From Yersinia pekkanenii (GTDB taxonomy: Bacteria; Pseudomonadota; Gammaproteobacteria; Enterobacterales; Enterobacteriaceae), in assembly GCF_001152565.1 (NCBI RefSeq), contig NZ_CQAZ01000013.1, forward strand, positions 1 to 64,000: DNA of 64,000 nt, given 5' to 3'. Made by a program: the position numbers and the translations under genes. The notes beneath the pieces were generated by a model. That model made no database searches. It was not told the origin of the DNA and worked only from the letters and a program-made list of their open reading frames with translations. This document shows positions 51,165 through 62,990 of this stretch, piece by piece. Each line of letters opens with the position of its first letter. The stretch's first letter is position 1.

Positions 51165-53711
51165 ATGAGCAAAGTCAAACTTGCTATCATCGGCAACGGT
51201 ATGGTCGGCCACCGCTTTATCGAAGACTTATTAGATAAAGCGGATAAAGACCAATTTGAGATAACCGTATTTTGCGAAGAACCACGTATCGCTTACGACC
51301 GGGTCCATCTTTCTTCTTACTTCTCTCATCATACTGCGGAAGAACTTTCACTGGTCCGTGAAGGCTTTTATGAAAAACACGGTGTAAAAGTGCTGGTTGG
51401 CGAACGTGCCATCACTATCAATCGCACCGAGAAAGTGATCCATTCCAACAGTGGCCGCACCCTGTATTACGACAAACTGATTATGGCGACGGGTTCATAT
51501 CCGTGGATCCCGCAGATTAAAGGCAGCGAGGGGCAAGATTGCTTTGTTTATCGCACCATTGAAGACCTGAACGCCATCGAAGCCTGTACCCGCCGCAGTA
51601 AACGTGGCGCGGTTATCGGCGGTGGACTGTTAGGGTTGGAAGCCGCTGGCGCGCTGAAAAGTCTTGGCGTTGAAACACATGTTATTGAGTTTGCTCCCGT
51701 ATTAATGGCCGAGCAGCTTGATCCAATGGGCGGTGACCAACTGCGTCAAAAAATTGAGCGAATGGGTGTTAGAGTTCATACCGGAAAAAATACCCAAGAG
51801 ATAGTCCATTCAGGCCAAAACAGCCGCAAAACCATGCTATTTGCTGATGGCAGCCAACTGGAAGTCGATTTTATCGTCTTTTCCACCGGTATCCGCCCGC
51901 AGGACAAACTGGCCCATCAATGCGGTTTAGCGACAGCACGCCGTGGTGGTATTGCTATCAATGATTATTGCCAGACTTCTGATCCTGATGTATACGCCAT
52001 TGGTGAATGTGCATCGTGGCAGGAACGGACTTTCGGGCTGGTGGCTCCGGGTTACAAAATGGCACAGGTCACGGCTGACCATCTGTTAGGCCGTGAGAAT
52101 GCCTTCCGGGGTGCCGATATGAGTGCCAAGCTGAAGTTGCTGGGCGTCGATGTCGGCGGGATTGGTGATGCTCATGGCCGCACTGAAGGTGCGCGTAGCT
52201 ACGTTTATCTGGATGAAAGTAAAGAGATTTATAAACGCCTGGTGGTTAGCGCCGACAACAAAACCCTGTTGGGCGCGGTGCTGGTGGGTGATACCACCGA
52301 TTACGGCAATCTGCTGCAATTGGCACTGAATAATATCCCGTTACCGGAAAACCCCGATAGCCTGATCCTACCCGCCCACGCAGGCAGCAAACCGGCAATC
52401 GGCGTGGATTCGCTACCGGATACTGCGCAAATATGCTCCTGTTTTGATGTCACCAAAGGTGACATTATTCAGGCGATTGGTCAGGGCTGCCATACCGTTG
52501 CCGCGCTGAAATCTGCGACTAAAGCCGGTACCGGCTGCGGCGGCTGTATTCCGCTGGTGACCCAAGTACTGAATGCTGAACTCAGCAAGCAAGGTATTGA
52601 AGTCAATCATCATCTCTGTGAGCACTTCGCCTATTCACGTCAGGAGCTGTATCACCTGATCCGCGTCGAACAGCTGAAAACCTTCGACGCCCTGTTGGAG
52701 AAATACGGCAAAGGTTACGGCTGTGAAGTGTGCAAACCGACCGTCGGTTCACTGTTGGCATCGTGCTGGAATGAATATGTACTGGCGCCGCAACATACGC
52801 CGTTGCAGGACACCAATGATAATTTCCTCGGCAATATCCAAAAAGACGGCACTTACTCGGTTATCCCGCGCTCACCGGGCGGGGAAATCACACCGGATGG
52901 CTTGTTGGCCATTGGTCGTATCGCCAAACAATATAACTTGTATACCAAACTGACCGGCTCACAACGAGTGGGGATGTTTGGCGCACAAAAAGATGACCTG
53001 CCTGCCATCTGGGCGCAACTGATTGAAGCCGGCTTCGAGACCGGACATGCCTATGCCAAAGCACTGCGCATGGCAAAAACCTGTGTTGGTAGCACTTGGT
53101 GCCGCTTTGGGGTAGGTGATAGCGTCGGTTTTGGTGTGGCGCTGGAGCATCGTTACAAAGGTATCCGTACACCGCACAAAATGAAGTTTGGCGTCTCCGG
53201 TTGTACCCGCGAATGTGCCGAGGCACAGGGCAAAGATATCGGGATTATCGCCACTGAAAACGGCTGGAATCTGTATGTCTGCGGTAACGGTGGTATGAAG
53301 CCACGTCATGCCGACTTGTTAGCGGCGGATCTGGATGAAGATACCCTGATGCGCTACCTCGACCGCTTTATGATGTTCTATATCCGCACTGCCGATAAGC
53401 TGCAACGCACCTCGGTCTGGCTGGAAAGCCTGGAAGGCGGCATTGATTACCTGCGCGCCGTCATCCTTGACGACAAACTGGCTATCAACGACCAGTTGGA
53501 AACCGATATTGCCCGTCTGCGCGATAAAGTCATCTGCGAATGGAAAGTCACGGTCGAGAACCCAGCAGCGCAGGTTCGTTTTGCCCACTTTATCAACAGC
53601 CCACTGCGCGACCCGAACGTGCAAGTGGTGCCTGAACGTGATCAACATCGCCCAGCCCGCCCGGAAGAACGTATCCCGGTGCGCATACTGGAACTGGAGG
53701 ACAACCTATGA
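51165..53711 (+). CDS. nirB: NADH-dependent nitrite reductase large subunit
   Basis: This 848-residue cytoplasmic enzyme reduces nitrite to ammonia with NADH. The FAD/NAD domain (about 1-400) has GNGMVGHRF and GGGLLGLEAAGAL. A [2Fe-2S] region around 424-520 has CSCFDVTKGDI and CGGC. The C-terminal siroheme/[4Fe-4S] half has CVGSTWC and GCTRECAEA. It is the first gene of nirBDC-cysG, under FNR and NarL/NarP, and needs siroheme made by the last gene, cysG. Confidence 0.97.
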   Translation: MSKVKLAIIGNGMVGHRFIEDLLDKADKDQFEITVFCEEPRIAYDRVHLSSYFSHHTAEELSLVREGFYEKHGVKVLVGERAITINRTEKVIHSNSGRTLYYDKLIMATGSYPWIPQIKGSEGQDCFVYRTIEDLNAIEACTRRSKRGAVIGGGLLGLEAAGALKSLGVETHVIEFAPVLMAEQLDPMGGDQLRQKIERMGVRVHTGKNTQEIVHSGQNSRKTMLFADGSQLEVDFIVFSTGIRPQDKLAHQCGLATARRGGIAINDYCQTSDPDVYAIGECASWQERTFGLVAPGYKMAQVTADHLLGRENAFRGADMSAKLKLLGVDVGGIGDAHGRTEGARSYVYLDESKEIYKRLVVSADNKTLLGAVLVGDTTDYGNLLQLALNNIPLPENPDSLILPAHAGSKPAIGVDSLPDTAQICSCFDVTKGDIIQAIGQGCHTVAALKSATKAGTGCGGCIPLVTQVLNAELSKQGIEVNHHLCEHFAYSRQELYHLIRVEQLKTFDALLEKYGKGYGCEVCKPTVGSLLASCWNEYVLAPQHTPLQDTNDNFLGNIQKDGTYSVIPRSPGGEITPDGLLAIGRIAKQYNLYTKLTGSQRVGMFGAQKDDLPAIWAQLIEAGFETGHAYAKALRMAKTCVGSTWCRFGVGDSVGFGVALEHRYKGIRTPHKMKFGVSGCTRECAEAQGKDIGIIATENGWNLYVCGNGGMKPRHADLLAADLDEDTLMRYLDRFMMFYIRTADKLQRTSVWLESLEGGIDYLRAVILDDKLAINDQLETDIARLRDKVICEWKVTVENPAAQVRFAHFINSPLRDPNVQVVPERDQHRPARPEERIPVRILELEDNL

Positions 53712-54034
53712 GCCAGTGGATCCCACTCTGCCCGTTAAATGATATTTTACCCGGTAGCGGTGTATGCGGCCTGATCGGCGAGCATCACGTTGCGGTTTTC
53801 CGCCCTCATGCTGACGAACAGCTATTCGCCATCAGTAACATCGATCCTTTCGCCCAGGCCAGTGTGTTGTCGCGTGGATTGATTGCCGAGCATCAGGGTG
53901 ACCTGTGGGTAGCCAGCCCACTGAAAAAACAGCACTTTCGCCTGCATGATGGTTTATGTATGGAAGATGAAACACGCTCAGTTACCCATTATGACGTGCG
54001 GGTTCGTGACGGCATGGTGCACGTCAAAGCGTGA
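53708..54034 (+). CDS. nirD: nitrite reductase small subunit
   Basis: This 108-residue partner of NirB has a Rieske-like fold but lacks the paired cysteine-histidine cluster ligands, as usual for NirD. It begins MSQWIPLCPLNDILPGSGVC. Its ATG overlaps the nirB stop by four bases, so subunits are made in a coupled way. Confidence 0.95.
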   Translation: MSQWIPLCPLNDILPGSGVCGLIGEHHVAVFRPHADEQLFAISNIDPFAQASVLSRGLIAEHQGDLWVASPLKKQHFRLHDGLCMEDETRSVTHYDVRVRDGMVHVKA

Positions 54035-54104
54035 TAACTATAAACTAACACTTGATCATCCCCAAAGATATTGGCGTCAAGAGCAAGGGGATTTAGGATT
54101 AACT

Positions 54105-54911
54105 ATGTATACAGACACCATCAACAAATGCGCGGCCAATGCGGCCCGAATCGTCAAGCTGGCCAAAGAAAGCCCGCTCGGTTTTTGGATTGGTTCAGCC
54201 ATGGCCGGTGCTTATGTCGGCATTGGCATTATTCTGATTTTCACCCTAGGTAACCTCATCGATCCGGCTTACCGCCCGCTAGTGATGGGTGCCACCTTTG
54301 GCCTGGCCCTGACCTTAGTGATTATTGCCGGTTCTGAGCTGTTTACCGGCCACACCATGTTTCTGACCTTCGGTGTGAAAGCGGGCACCATCACATCCAG
54401 CCAAATGTGGACGGTATTGCCACAAACCTGGCTGGGGAACCTGCTGGGTTCCGTCTTTGTTGCCCTGCTCTATTACTACGGCGGCGGTAATCTGCTGTCA
54501 GTAGATACCAGTTTGGTACACACCGCCGCACTGGCAAAAACCACGGCACCGGCTATGACCTTATTTTTCAAAGGTGTATTATGTAACTGGCTGGTTTGTC
54601 TGGCTATCTGGATGGCAATCCGCGTGGAAGGGGCGGCGAAATTTATCGCTATCTGGTGGTGTCTGCTGGCCTTTATTGCCTCGGGTTACGAACACTCAGT
54701 GGCGAATATGACACTGTTTGCTCTGTCCTGGTTTGGTCATCACAGTGAGGCTTACACCCTAAATGGTATTGGCCACAACCTGTTGTGGGTCACTCTGGGT
54801 AATACTCTGTCCGGAGCCGTATTTATGGGACTGGGTTACTGGTATGCCACACCACGAGGACAACGCCCACAGCCTGCGGTAGCCAATGCGCCGCAAGCGG
54901 TGAAAGAGTGA
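54105..54911 (+). CDS. nirC: nitrite channel NirC
   Basis: This 268-residue formate/nitrite transporter-family protein has six hydrophobic segments and forms a pentamer that moves nitrite across the inner membrane. FNT features include GAYVGIG and GHTMFLTFG. The ATG at 54105 gives the E. coli length; the frame is open 53 codons further upstream, overlapping nirD. It lies 70 bases after nirD. Confidence 0.95.
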   Translation: MYTDTINKCAANAARIVKLAKESPLGFWIGSAMAGAYVGIGIILIFTLGNLIDPAYRPLVMGATFGLALTLVIIAGSELFTGHTMFLTFGVKAGTITSSQMWTVLPQTWLGNLLGSVFVALLYYYGGGNLLSVDTSLVHTAALAKTTAPAMTLFFKGVLCNWLVCLAIWMAIRVEGAAKFIAIWWCLLAFIASGYEHSVANMTLFALSWFGHHSEAYTLNGIGHNLLWVTLGNTLSGAVFMGLGYWYATPRGQRPQPAVANAPQAVKE

Positions 54912-54953
54912 GTTATACGAGGTTAATGGCAAAACGATTGATAGCTCAGTGAG

Positions 54954-55027
54954 TGAAGGGTTTACCGCACCTAGGGGCGCTCCGGCGACTTACGTCGCTA
55001 CGACCCCAACCGCACGCTTCCCCTTCA
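54954..55027. repeat. imperfect palindrome in the nirC-cysG gap
   Basis: TGAAGGG at 54954 pairs exactly with CCCTTCA at 55021. Inside, GGGG...CCCC surrounds a perfect GCGAC-TTAC-GTCGC hairpin. The outer arms continue with weak similarity. It has no coding content and looks like a dispersed intergenic repeat. It separates nirBDC from cysG and may end or process the nir message. Confidence 0.5.
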
Positions 55028-55060
55028 ATTGACTTTATCAGCAGTCTGATACCCGAATTC

Positions 55061-55090
55061 ACCAGCTCTTAGGGGCTGGTTTATCCCCTA
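55061..55090 (+). promoter_or_regulatory. possible H-type pseudoknot before cysG
   Basis: ACCAGC (55061-55066) pairs with GCTGGT (55075-55080). Loop bases TAGGG (55070-55074) can pair with CCCTA (55086-55090). These two stems either form an H-type pseudoknot or exclude each other as longer stems. The structure ends 14 bases before the AAGGA ribosome site of cysG. Confidence 0.4.
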
Positions 55091-55115
55091 GCGGCCTCAA
55101 CCTGAAGGATTGCCC

Positions 55116-56528
55116 ATGGACTACTTCCCGATTTTCTGCCAACTGCAAAACAAAGCCTGCCTGCTGGTCGGGGGTGGCGAAGTGGCCGAACGCAAAGCCC
55201 GCCTGCTGCTGGATGCCGCTGCAAGGCTCACCGTTAATGCCCGCGAATTCACGCCACAGTTTCACGACTGGGCCGAACAAGGGCTGCTTTCATTAGTCAG
55301 CGGTGAGTTTGTACCCAGCTTGCTGGCAGAGAAATGGCTGGTGATTGCGGCAACCGATCAAGTGGCGGTTAATGCACTCGTCTATCAAAGTGCCAACCAG
55401 CAGCGCGTGTTCTGTAATGTGGTTGATGACCCGAAGCGTACCAGTTTTATCATGCCATCGATCATCGACCGCTCGCCTATCATGATTGCAATATCTTCCG
55501 GTGGAAAAGCGCCAGTACTGGCACGGTTACTGCGGGAAAAACTCGAGGCCATACTGCCACAGCATTTGGGCCAACTGGCACAGTTAGCCGGTAATTTACG
55601 TCAGCGGGTGAAACAGCATTTTGCCGCCATGACCGATCGCCGCCGTTTTTGGGAAAAACTGCTGACACATGATCGTCTGGCCCAATCACTGGCTAACCAC
55701 GATCAAGTACAAACCGAGCAGCACATTGAGCGACTGTTCAACGCACCGCTGGCAGATCGTGGCGAAGTGGTGTTAGTGGGCGCTGGGCCGGGTGATGCCG
55801 GTTTGCTGACATTAAAAGGTTTACAGCAGATCCAACAAGCCGATGTGGTGGTTTATGACCGGCTGGTGTCCGATGAGGTTATGAATCTGGTACGGCGCGA
55901 CGCCGAGCGTATTTTTGTCGGCAAAGAGTCCGGCCGCCACAGTGTTCCGCAGGACCAAATTAATCAGATTCTGTTGCAGCAGGCGCAGCAAGGTAAACGG
56001 GTAGTACGTCTGAAAGGTGGCGACCCGTTTATTTTTGGTCGCGGCGGCGAAGAACTGGAAACGCTAGCGCAGTACGGTATTCCGTTTTCGGTGGTGCCAG
56101 GGATTACCGCAGCATCCGGTTGCTCGGCCTACAGTGGCATTCCGCTGACCCATCGAGATCATGCACAAAGCGTACGGCTGATTACCGGTCATGCCAAAAA
56201 AGACAGTCAGCTAAATTGGGCTAATTTGGCGGCGGAGAAACAAACGCTGGTGTTCTATATGGGGTTATCGCAAGCCGGGGAGATCCAGCAGCAACTGATT
56301 CAACACGGTATGCCAGCAACCACACCAGTGGCTCTGGTAGAAAACGGCACTTCGCGGCATCAGCGGGTCGTCAGCGGTGAACTAAACCAGTTGGCGTTAC
56401 TTTCCCAGCAGGTTAACAGCCCCAGCCTGATTATTGTCGGCAGTGTGGTCAGTTTGCGCGAAAAACTGAATTGGTTTTCCAGTGCAGAACACGGCAACGT
56501 AGCTGAACCGATAAAAAGAGTGGGTTAA
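55116..56528 (+). CDS. cysG: siroheme synthase CysG (trifunctional)
   Basis: This 470-residue enzyme makes siroheme from uroporphyrinogen III. The N-terminal part (about 1-200) is the NAD-dependent dehydrogenase/ferrochelatase, with [13 protein letters not shown]; the C-terminal part (about 215-457) is the SAM methyltransferase, with [31 protein letters not shown] and PGITAASG. The ATG at 55116 has AAGGA six bases upstream; a TTG two codons earlier is less likely. It follows nirBDC and supplies its cofactor. Confidence 0.96.
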   Translation: MDYFPIFCQLQNKACLLVGGGEVAERKARLLLDAAARLTVNAREFTPQFHDWAEQGLLSLVSGEFVPSLLAEKWLVIAATDQVAVNALVYQSANQQRVFCNVVDDPKRTSFIMPSIIDRSPIMIAISSGGKAPVLARLLREKLEAILPQHLGQLAQLAGNLRQRVKQHFAAMTDRRRFWEKLLTHDRLAQSLANHDQVQTEQHIERLFNAPLADRGEVVLVGAGPGDAGLLTLKGLQQIQQADVVVYDRLVSDEVMNLVRRDAERIFVGKESGRHSVPQDQINQILLQQAQQGKRVVRLKGGDPFIFGRGGEELETLAQYGIPFSVVPGITAASGCSAYSGIPLTHRDHAQSVRLITGHAKKDSQLNWANLAAEKQTLVFYMGLSQAGEIQQQLIQHGMPATTPVALVENGTSRHQRVVSGELNQLALLSQQVNSPSLIIVGSVVSLREKLNWFSSAEHGNVAEPIKRVG

Positions 56529-56539
56529 GTTGTATTGAC

Positions 56540-56563
56540 TCCGAAGGGAATAACCCCTTCGGA
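56540..56563. terminator. hairpin between convergent cysG and trpS
   Basis: A perfect 9-bp stem (TCCGAAGGG/CCCTTCGGA) with a 6-base loop lies in the 51-base gap, without strong T runs on either side. Confidence 0.7.
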
Positions 56564-56579
56564 TGGCCTATGCCATTAC

Positions 56580-58315
<1,736 letters not shown>

Positions 58316-58323
<8 letters not shown>

Positions 58324-58993
58324 GGGCCAACACCGCCAGCTCACTGCGCATGGCATCAATCACCGCGGCATAATCCGGTTGGTTGAAAATAGCCGAACCT
58401 GCCACAAACATATCAGCACCTGCGGCGGCTATCTGGCGAATATTATCAACTTTCACCCCGCCATCCACCTCCAAACGAATATCATAACCACTGTCATCAA
58501 TCAGTTTACGCACCTGACGCAACTTATTCAGTGTCTCAGGAATAAATGACTGGCCGCCGAAACCGGGGTTTACTGACATCAATAAAATGACATCCAGCTT
58601 ATCCATCACATAATCCAGATAGCTAAGAGGAGTGGCTGGATTGAACACCAGACCGGCCTTACAACCATTCTCTTTGATAAGTTGCAGGGTACGGTCGACA
58701 TGTTCTGAAGCTTCAGGGTGGAATGAGATATAAGTGGCACCGGCTTTGGCAAAATCCGGGACGATACGGTCAACCGGCTTCACCATCAGATGCACATCAA
58801 TCGGCGCAGTAATACCGTAATCACGCAGGGCCTGGCACACCATAGGGCCGATGGTCAGGTTAGGAACGTAATGATTGTCCATCACATCAAAATGCACAAC
58901 ATCAGCACCGGCCGCGAGTACCTTGGCGGTGTCTTCACCCAAGCGGGCGAAATCGGCTGACAGAATAGATGGGGCAATTAAAAACTTTTTCAT
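58316..58993 (-). CDS. rpe: ribulose-phosphate 3-epimerase
   Basis: This 225-residue TIM-barrel enzyme interconverts ribulose 5-phosphate and xylulose 5-phosphate in the pentose phosphate pathway. Metal ligands and catalytic residues are H34, D36 ([13 protein letters not shown]), H68 and the aspartate of EVDGGV. The start [15 protein letters not shown] was preferred to one four codons upstream. It overlaps gph by 8 bases. Confidence 0.96.
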
Positions 58994-59118
58994 CTGCTTC
59001 TCCAAACTTCTATTTTTGTTTTATAAAACATTAGCTTAACAGCATTCATCACAGCAATATTAGGCATTTTATTTCATAAACCATTGGGTTTGAATCTTTA
59101 CTGAGTGGAAGTTCCCAC

Positions 59119-59931
59119 TCAGCTATACAGCGCCAAAAGCTCGTTCACTTTACTACGACCAAGAATATTACGGCTGATAGTACGGCGCGCTTTCACTACA
59201 TGCAGTGACGCCTGGTGATACCAATTGCGCGTCAATTCTGTGTCATGGTTAGAAATCAGCACCGGAATTTTGTTTTCGCTCGAAAGCTGATAAGCCAAAC
59301 GAGCCAGATTCTGTTGATCCACGATGCCAAAATTGTTGGTGTGATATGCCGTAAAATTAGCCGTCGCTGATAATGGCGCATATGGAGGATCGCAGTAAAC
59401 CACCGCCCCGTGCACCGCTTTTAATAACGTTTCCTGATAGTGCTCACAAACGAAAACAGCATGTTGTGATTTTTCAGCAAACCAATACAGCTCAGCTTCC
59501 GGGAAATAAGGTTTTTTGTAACGACCAAAAGGCACATTAAATTCACCGCTCAAATTATAACGGCACAGACCGTTATAACAATGGCGATTCAGATAGAGAA
59601 ACAATAATGCACGGCGATAGGCATCGGTACTGGAATTAAACTCTTGACGCAGTAGGTAAAACTGCTCAGATTGGTTGAAGTCCCCCGTGAATAAAACACG
59701 AGCATCACGCACGAAGTCATCAGTGCGGTCCTTCACGATATTGTAGAGGTTGATAAGATCGTTGTTGATATCGGCCAGTATGTAAGACTCATACTCAGTG
59801 TTAAGAAACACCGACCCCGCACCGACGAATGGCTCTATCAAGCAGTCTCCCGCAGGAAGATGGCGTCGTATGTCATCAACCAGCGGATATTTCCCACCAG
59901 CCCATTTTAAAAAAGCGCGGTTTTTCTTCAT
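59119..59931 (-). CDS. dam: DNA adenine methylase Dam (GATC)
   Basis: This 270-residue N6-adenine methyltransferase modifies GATC, controlling mismatch repair, replication timing and gene expression. The SAM motif PFVGAG (34-39) and the catalytic DPPY (181-184) are present, in the alpha-class order. It is a few residues shorter than the E. coli enzyme. It is 83 bases after damX in the aroK-aroB-damX-dam-rpe-gph-trpS series. In some Yersinia it is essential for viability. Confidence 0.96.
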   Translation of the reverse strand: MKKNRAFLKWAGGKYPLVDDIRRHLPAGDCLIEPFVGAGSVFLNTEYESYILADINNDLINLYNIVKDRTDDFVRDARVLFTGDFNQSEQFYLLRQEFNSSTDAYRRALLFLYLNRHCYNGLCRYNLSGEFNVPFGRYKKPYFPEAELYWFAEKSQHAVFVCEHYQETLLKAVHGAVVYCDPPYAPLSATANFTAYHTNNFGIVDQQNLARLAYQLSSENKIPVLISNHDTELTRNWYHQASLHVVKARRTISRNILGRSKVNELLALYS

Positions 59932-60014
59932 GCCGTCAGTTAGCTACTTAATAATTCAGAGCCGCAGATTGTACTCTGTTTCAAACAGCACATCAGCGCA
60001 CAAATAAGAATGAT

Positions 60015-61064
60015 TTATTTTTTAAGGTCTTGCTGCACTTGTTGTACAGGTTTAACCCACGGTTTTTTCGCCTGAACATCGGCTGGTAGTGTTGTGATAG
60101 CCTTTTTTGCATCAGCAGAAGAAGCGTAGTTACCACTCACTAAAATATACCAAGGTTTACCATCACGTTTAGTTTCATAAACATGATAGTCAGTTAATTT
60201 TTGCTGCCGGGCAAAGGCATTCAACGTATCCGAGCGTGATGCACTGCTCAGCTGTATCGTGAAATGGCTACCTGGCGCATTTTTCAATGTATTACTGCTG
60301 CCACTCACCGAACCTGATTGGGCCACCGCAGACGCTGCTGGGGAAATCGCCGTGGTCGGCTTCTTATGGTTGGTAGAAGATTGGTTGATAGACGATTGTT
60401 TGATAGACGATTGTTTGATAGACGATTGTTTAGTTGCAACCGTAGTTTGTTTCGGCGATGGATGAGTAATCGTTTCGCCCGTCGTCGCAGTCTTAGCCCC
60501 TTTGGAGCCAGAAACCGTTGCCGGTGCTGTCGGTAAGGTTGATGTCTGGCCGTCATTCATATTCTGAGACAGTGTATCGACCTGCCCCTGAGTCTGGGAG
60601 AGCGCGTCAGACATATTCCCCGGTAATTCAACACGCTGAGTCGGGCTGTTTGTTGCAGGCTGCGCAGCGGCCTCGGTTGGCGTCGGAGATATCGGAGGAA
60701 CACTGATCTCTTGTGGCTGAGCGGTATTCTTCACACCGTTGGCATCATGACCATCGCTGGCATTGTTCGCCACCGCGGGTTGCGTGTTAGCGCCACTGGT
60801 AAGTGAGGATGAGTCAGACAGATTAATATTTCTCGCAGCATCAACATTCGGATTCTGTTGGGATGCTTCATGTTCTGTTGGGGCTTTCAGGGCAGAACCG
60901 ATGGCAATAATGATCAATAGCAGCACTAAAATGCCGATACCAATCATGATATGTTGGCGTGAGATAGCAAGCTTAGACCCGGTCAAAGACTTGCGGGCAC
61001 GACGTATTGGGCGACGGTCACTGCTATCTGGTTTCAGATCGTCTTCCGGCTTTAAATCATCCAT
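60015..61064 (-). CDS. damX: cell division SPOR-domain protein DamX
   Basis: This 349-residue bitopic inner-membrane protein has a charged cytosolic N-terminus, one membrane segment (about 39-58), a long low-complexity periplasmic linker, and a C-terminal SPOR domain (about 268-345, with HFTIQLSSASRSDTLNAF) that binds septal peptidoglycan. It is shorter than my memory of the E. coli protein (about 428), the loss being in the linker. The linker holds a serine/lysine/glutamine tandem repeat. Confidence 0.93.
   Translation of the reverse strand: MDDLKPEDDLKPDSSDRRPIRRARKSLTGSKLAISRQHIMIGIGILVLLLIIIAIGSALKAPTEHEASQQNPNVDAARNINLSDSSSLTSGANTQPAVANNASDGHDANGVKNTAQPQEISVPPISPTPTEAAAQPATNSPTQRVELPGNMSDALSQTQGQVDTLSQNMNDGQTSTLPTAPATVSGSKGAKTATTGETITHPSPKQTTVATKQSSIKQSSIKQSSINQSSTNHKKPTTAISPAASAVAQSGSVSGSSNTLKNAPGSHFTIQLSSASRSDTLNAFARQQKLTDYHVYETKRDGKPWYILVSGNYASSADAKKAITTLPADVQAKKPWVKPVQQVQQDLKK
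60385..60429. repeat. 15-bp tandem repeat inside damX (three perfect copies)
   Basis: The unit TTGATAGACGATTGT occurs three times without change, with a degenerate copy beside it. It is a multiple of three and encodes SSIKQ-type repeats in the linker, so copy changes would keep the frame. Confidence 0.9.
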
Positions 61065-61148
61065 CTAAACCCTCCAACTAGAGGCAAAAGCCTACCGCAT
61101 TTTTGTCACTGCAGTCCGGCTGATTGATTGTACTGACTGCAAACAGGC

Positions 61149-61273
61149 TATATCCGTCATATTTCAAGCTGCATGGGCGTTGGCTACGCTCAATCACCCG
61201 AATCACTTACTGATAAGCTCATTGGGATTCTCTCGCTTGCCGCCTTCCTGCAACTCGAATTATTTAGGGTATA
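61149..61273. repeat. ERIC/IRU element, near full length
   Basis: On the minus strand this runs from TATACCCTAAATAATTCGAG through a core of AATCCCAATGAGCTTATCAG, then TAAGTGATTCGGGTGA to CAGCTTGAAATATGACGGAT. About 125 bases, it agrees with the ERIC consensus over its whole length. It lies between aroB and damX and would fold into a long hairpin in their shared transcript. Confidence 0.92.
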
Positions 61274-61310
61274 AACAGCCCGCAGCAAAGGAATAATATT
61301 AATATCGCAT

Positions 61311-62411
61311 TTATGCCATTTTCGAATACTGACAATCAGCTATTGATGCTAACACCATGTCATGTGCGATACCGCTACGAATTTCTGACTTACCGATAGC
61401 GGTTGGCAGTACCAGACGAAGCTCGCCCGCCAGCACTTTTTTATCCCGCATCATATGCGGCAGATAAGACTCTGGTGTCATTTCCGGCGGCCCGCAGACA
61501 GGCAGACCGGCGCGTAAAAGTAGTTTCTTGATCCGCTCAACATCACTGGCGGAGAACTGACCCAATCGGCGGGAGGTTTGTGCCGCCATCATCATACCGA
61601 CAGCAACGGCTTCCCCGTGTAGCCAGACGCCATAACCCATTTCGGCTTCAATGGCATGACCATAAGTATGACCCAAATTGAGTAAAGCGCGCATCCCACT
61701 CTCTTCACGTTCATCGGCAGCAACAACATCGGCTTTTAATTCGCAGCAACGGCGGATGCAGTAAGCTAACGCTGACATATCCAGTGCGAGTAATGCATCG
61801 ATATTATCTTCTAACCAATCAAAGAAAGCTGCATCAAGAATAATGCCGTATTTGATCACTTCAGCCAGCCCGGAAGCAAGCTCACGTGGAGGAAGAGTTT
61901 TAAGACAATTGAGGTCAATCACCACCGATGCTGGCTGGTAGAAAGCACCAATCATGTTCTTACCCAACGGATGGTTCACTGCGGTTTTGCCACCGACAGA
62001 AGAGTCCACTTGAGAAAGTAAGGTCGTGGGGACTTGAATAAACCGAACGCCACGTTGGTAGCAAGCTGCGGCAAAACCGGTCAGGTCGCCTACTACACCG
62101 CCACCTAAGGCAACAAGCGTAGTATCACGACCGTGCGGTTTTTCCAGAAGGGCAGAAAATACCTGCTCCAGAACACTCAGAGATTTATACTGCTCGCCAT
62201 CAGGTAAAATCACCTGATCAACTTTAATGCCACTTTGCTCCAGCACTGCCCGGAGCGAATCCAGATAGAGCGGAGCCAGCGTTTGGTTAGTGACCAGCAT
62301 TACCTGGTCACCCGCCTTTAGCGGCTTAAAAGAGGCGGGGGCATTGAACAACCCAACGGCAATCGTAATGGGGTAACTACGCTCCCCTAACGTGACAGTA
62401 ATCTTCTCCAT
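61311..62411 (-). CDS. aroB: 3-dehydroquinate synthase
   Basis: This 366-residue NAD- and zinc-dependent enzyme makes 3-dehydroquinate from DAHP, step two of the shikimate pathway. It has [14 protein letters not shown] (about 103-116), [16 protein letters not shown] and the metal-ligand region [12 protein letters not shown]. It lies 57 bases after aroK in the same operon and before an ERIC and damX. Confidence 0.96.
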   Translation of the reverse strand: MEKITVTLGERSYPITIAVGLFNAPASFKPLKAGDQVMLVTNQTLAPLYLDSLRAVLEQSGIKVDQVILPDGEQYKSLSVLEQVFSALLEKPHGRDTTLVALGGGVVGDLTGFAAACYQRGVRFIQVPTTLLSQVDSSVGGKTAVNHPLGKNMIGAFYQPASVVIDLNCLKTLPPRELASGLAEVIKYGIILDAAFFDWLEDNIDALLALDMSALAYCIRRCCELKADVVAADEREESGMRALLNLGHTYGHAIEAEMGYGVWLHGEAVAVGMMMAAQTSRRLGQFSASDVERIKKLLLRAGLPVCGPPEMTPESYLPHMMRDKKVLAGELRLVLPTAIGKSEIRSGIAHDMVLASIADCQYSKMA

Positions 62412-62468
62412 GTCGCGCTCAGTAACCTTCTTAAACTTACGCCCATAGGCATTAGTAAAATGCTAAAA

Positions 62469-62990
62469 TCAGTTACTTTCCAGCATGTTGATAATCTGGT
62501 TAGCAACGACCTTGGCGCTTTGATCGTCAGTGCGGATGGTGACATCTGCAATTTCTTCGTACAACGGATTACGTTCTTTTGCCAGTGCTTCTAACACTTC
62601 ACGCGGAGGCGCATCAACCTGCAACAGCGGACGTTTTTTGTCACGTTGTGTACGGGCTAACTGCTTTTCGATTGTGGTTTCTAAATACACCACAACGCCA
62701 CGGGCTGACAAACGGTTACGAGTTTCTCTGGATTTAACAGAGCCACCACCGGTCGCCAGAACAATGCCTTGTTTTTCCGTCAGTTCATTAATAACTTTTT
62801 CTTCGCGATCGCGGAAACCTTCTTCGCCTTCCACGTCGAATACCCAGCCCACGTCAGCTCCGGTACGTCGCTCAATTTCTTGATCGGAGTCGAAGAACTC
62901 CATATTGAGTTGCTGAGCTAACTGACGACCAATAGTGCTTTTGCCGGCACCCATAGGCCCAACCAGAAAGATATTGCGTTTCTCTGCCAT
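62469..62990 (-). CDS. aroK: shikimate kinase I
   Basis: This 173-residue kinase phosphorylates shikimate. The P-loop is GPMGAGKST (11-19), followed by [11 protein letters not shown] and the GGGSV shikimate-binding motif (about 79-83). The sequence is nearly the same as E. coli AroK. It precedes aroB; hofQ lies upstream beyond a 347-base gap. Confidence 0.97.
   Translation of the reverse strand: MAEKRNIFLVGPMGAGKSTIGRQLAQQLNMEFFDSDQEIERRTGADVGWVFDVEGEEGFRDREEKVINELTEKQGIVLATGGGSVKSRETRNRLSARGVVVYLETTIEKQLARTQRDKKRPLLQVDAPPREVLEALAKERNPLYEEIADVTIRTDDQSAKVVANQIINMLESN

Noticed and set aside
60259-60536. Open frames opposite damX
   Set aside because: They arise from the low-complexity linker and tandem repeat on the other strand and have no family features.
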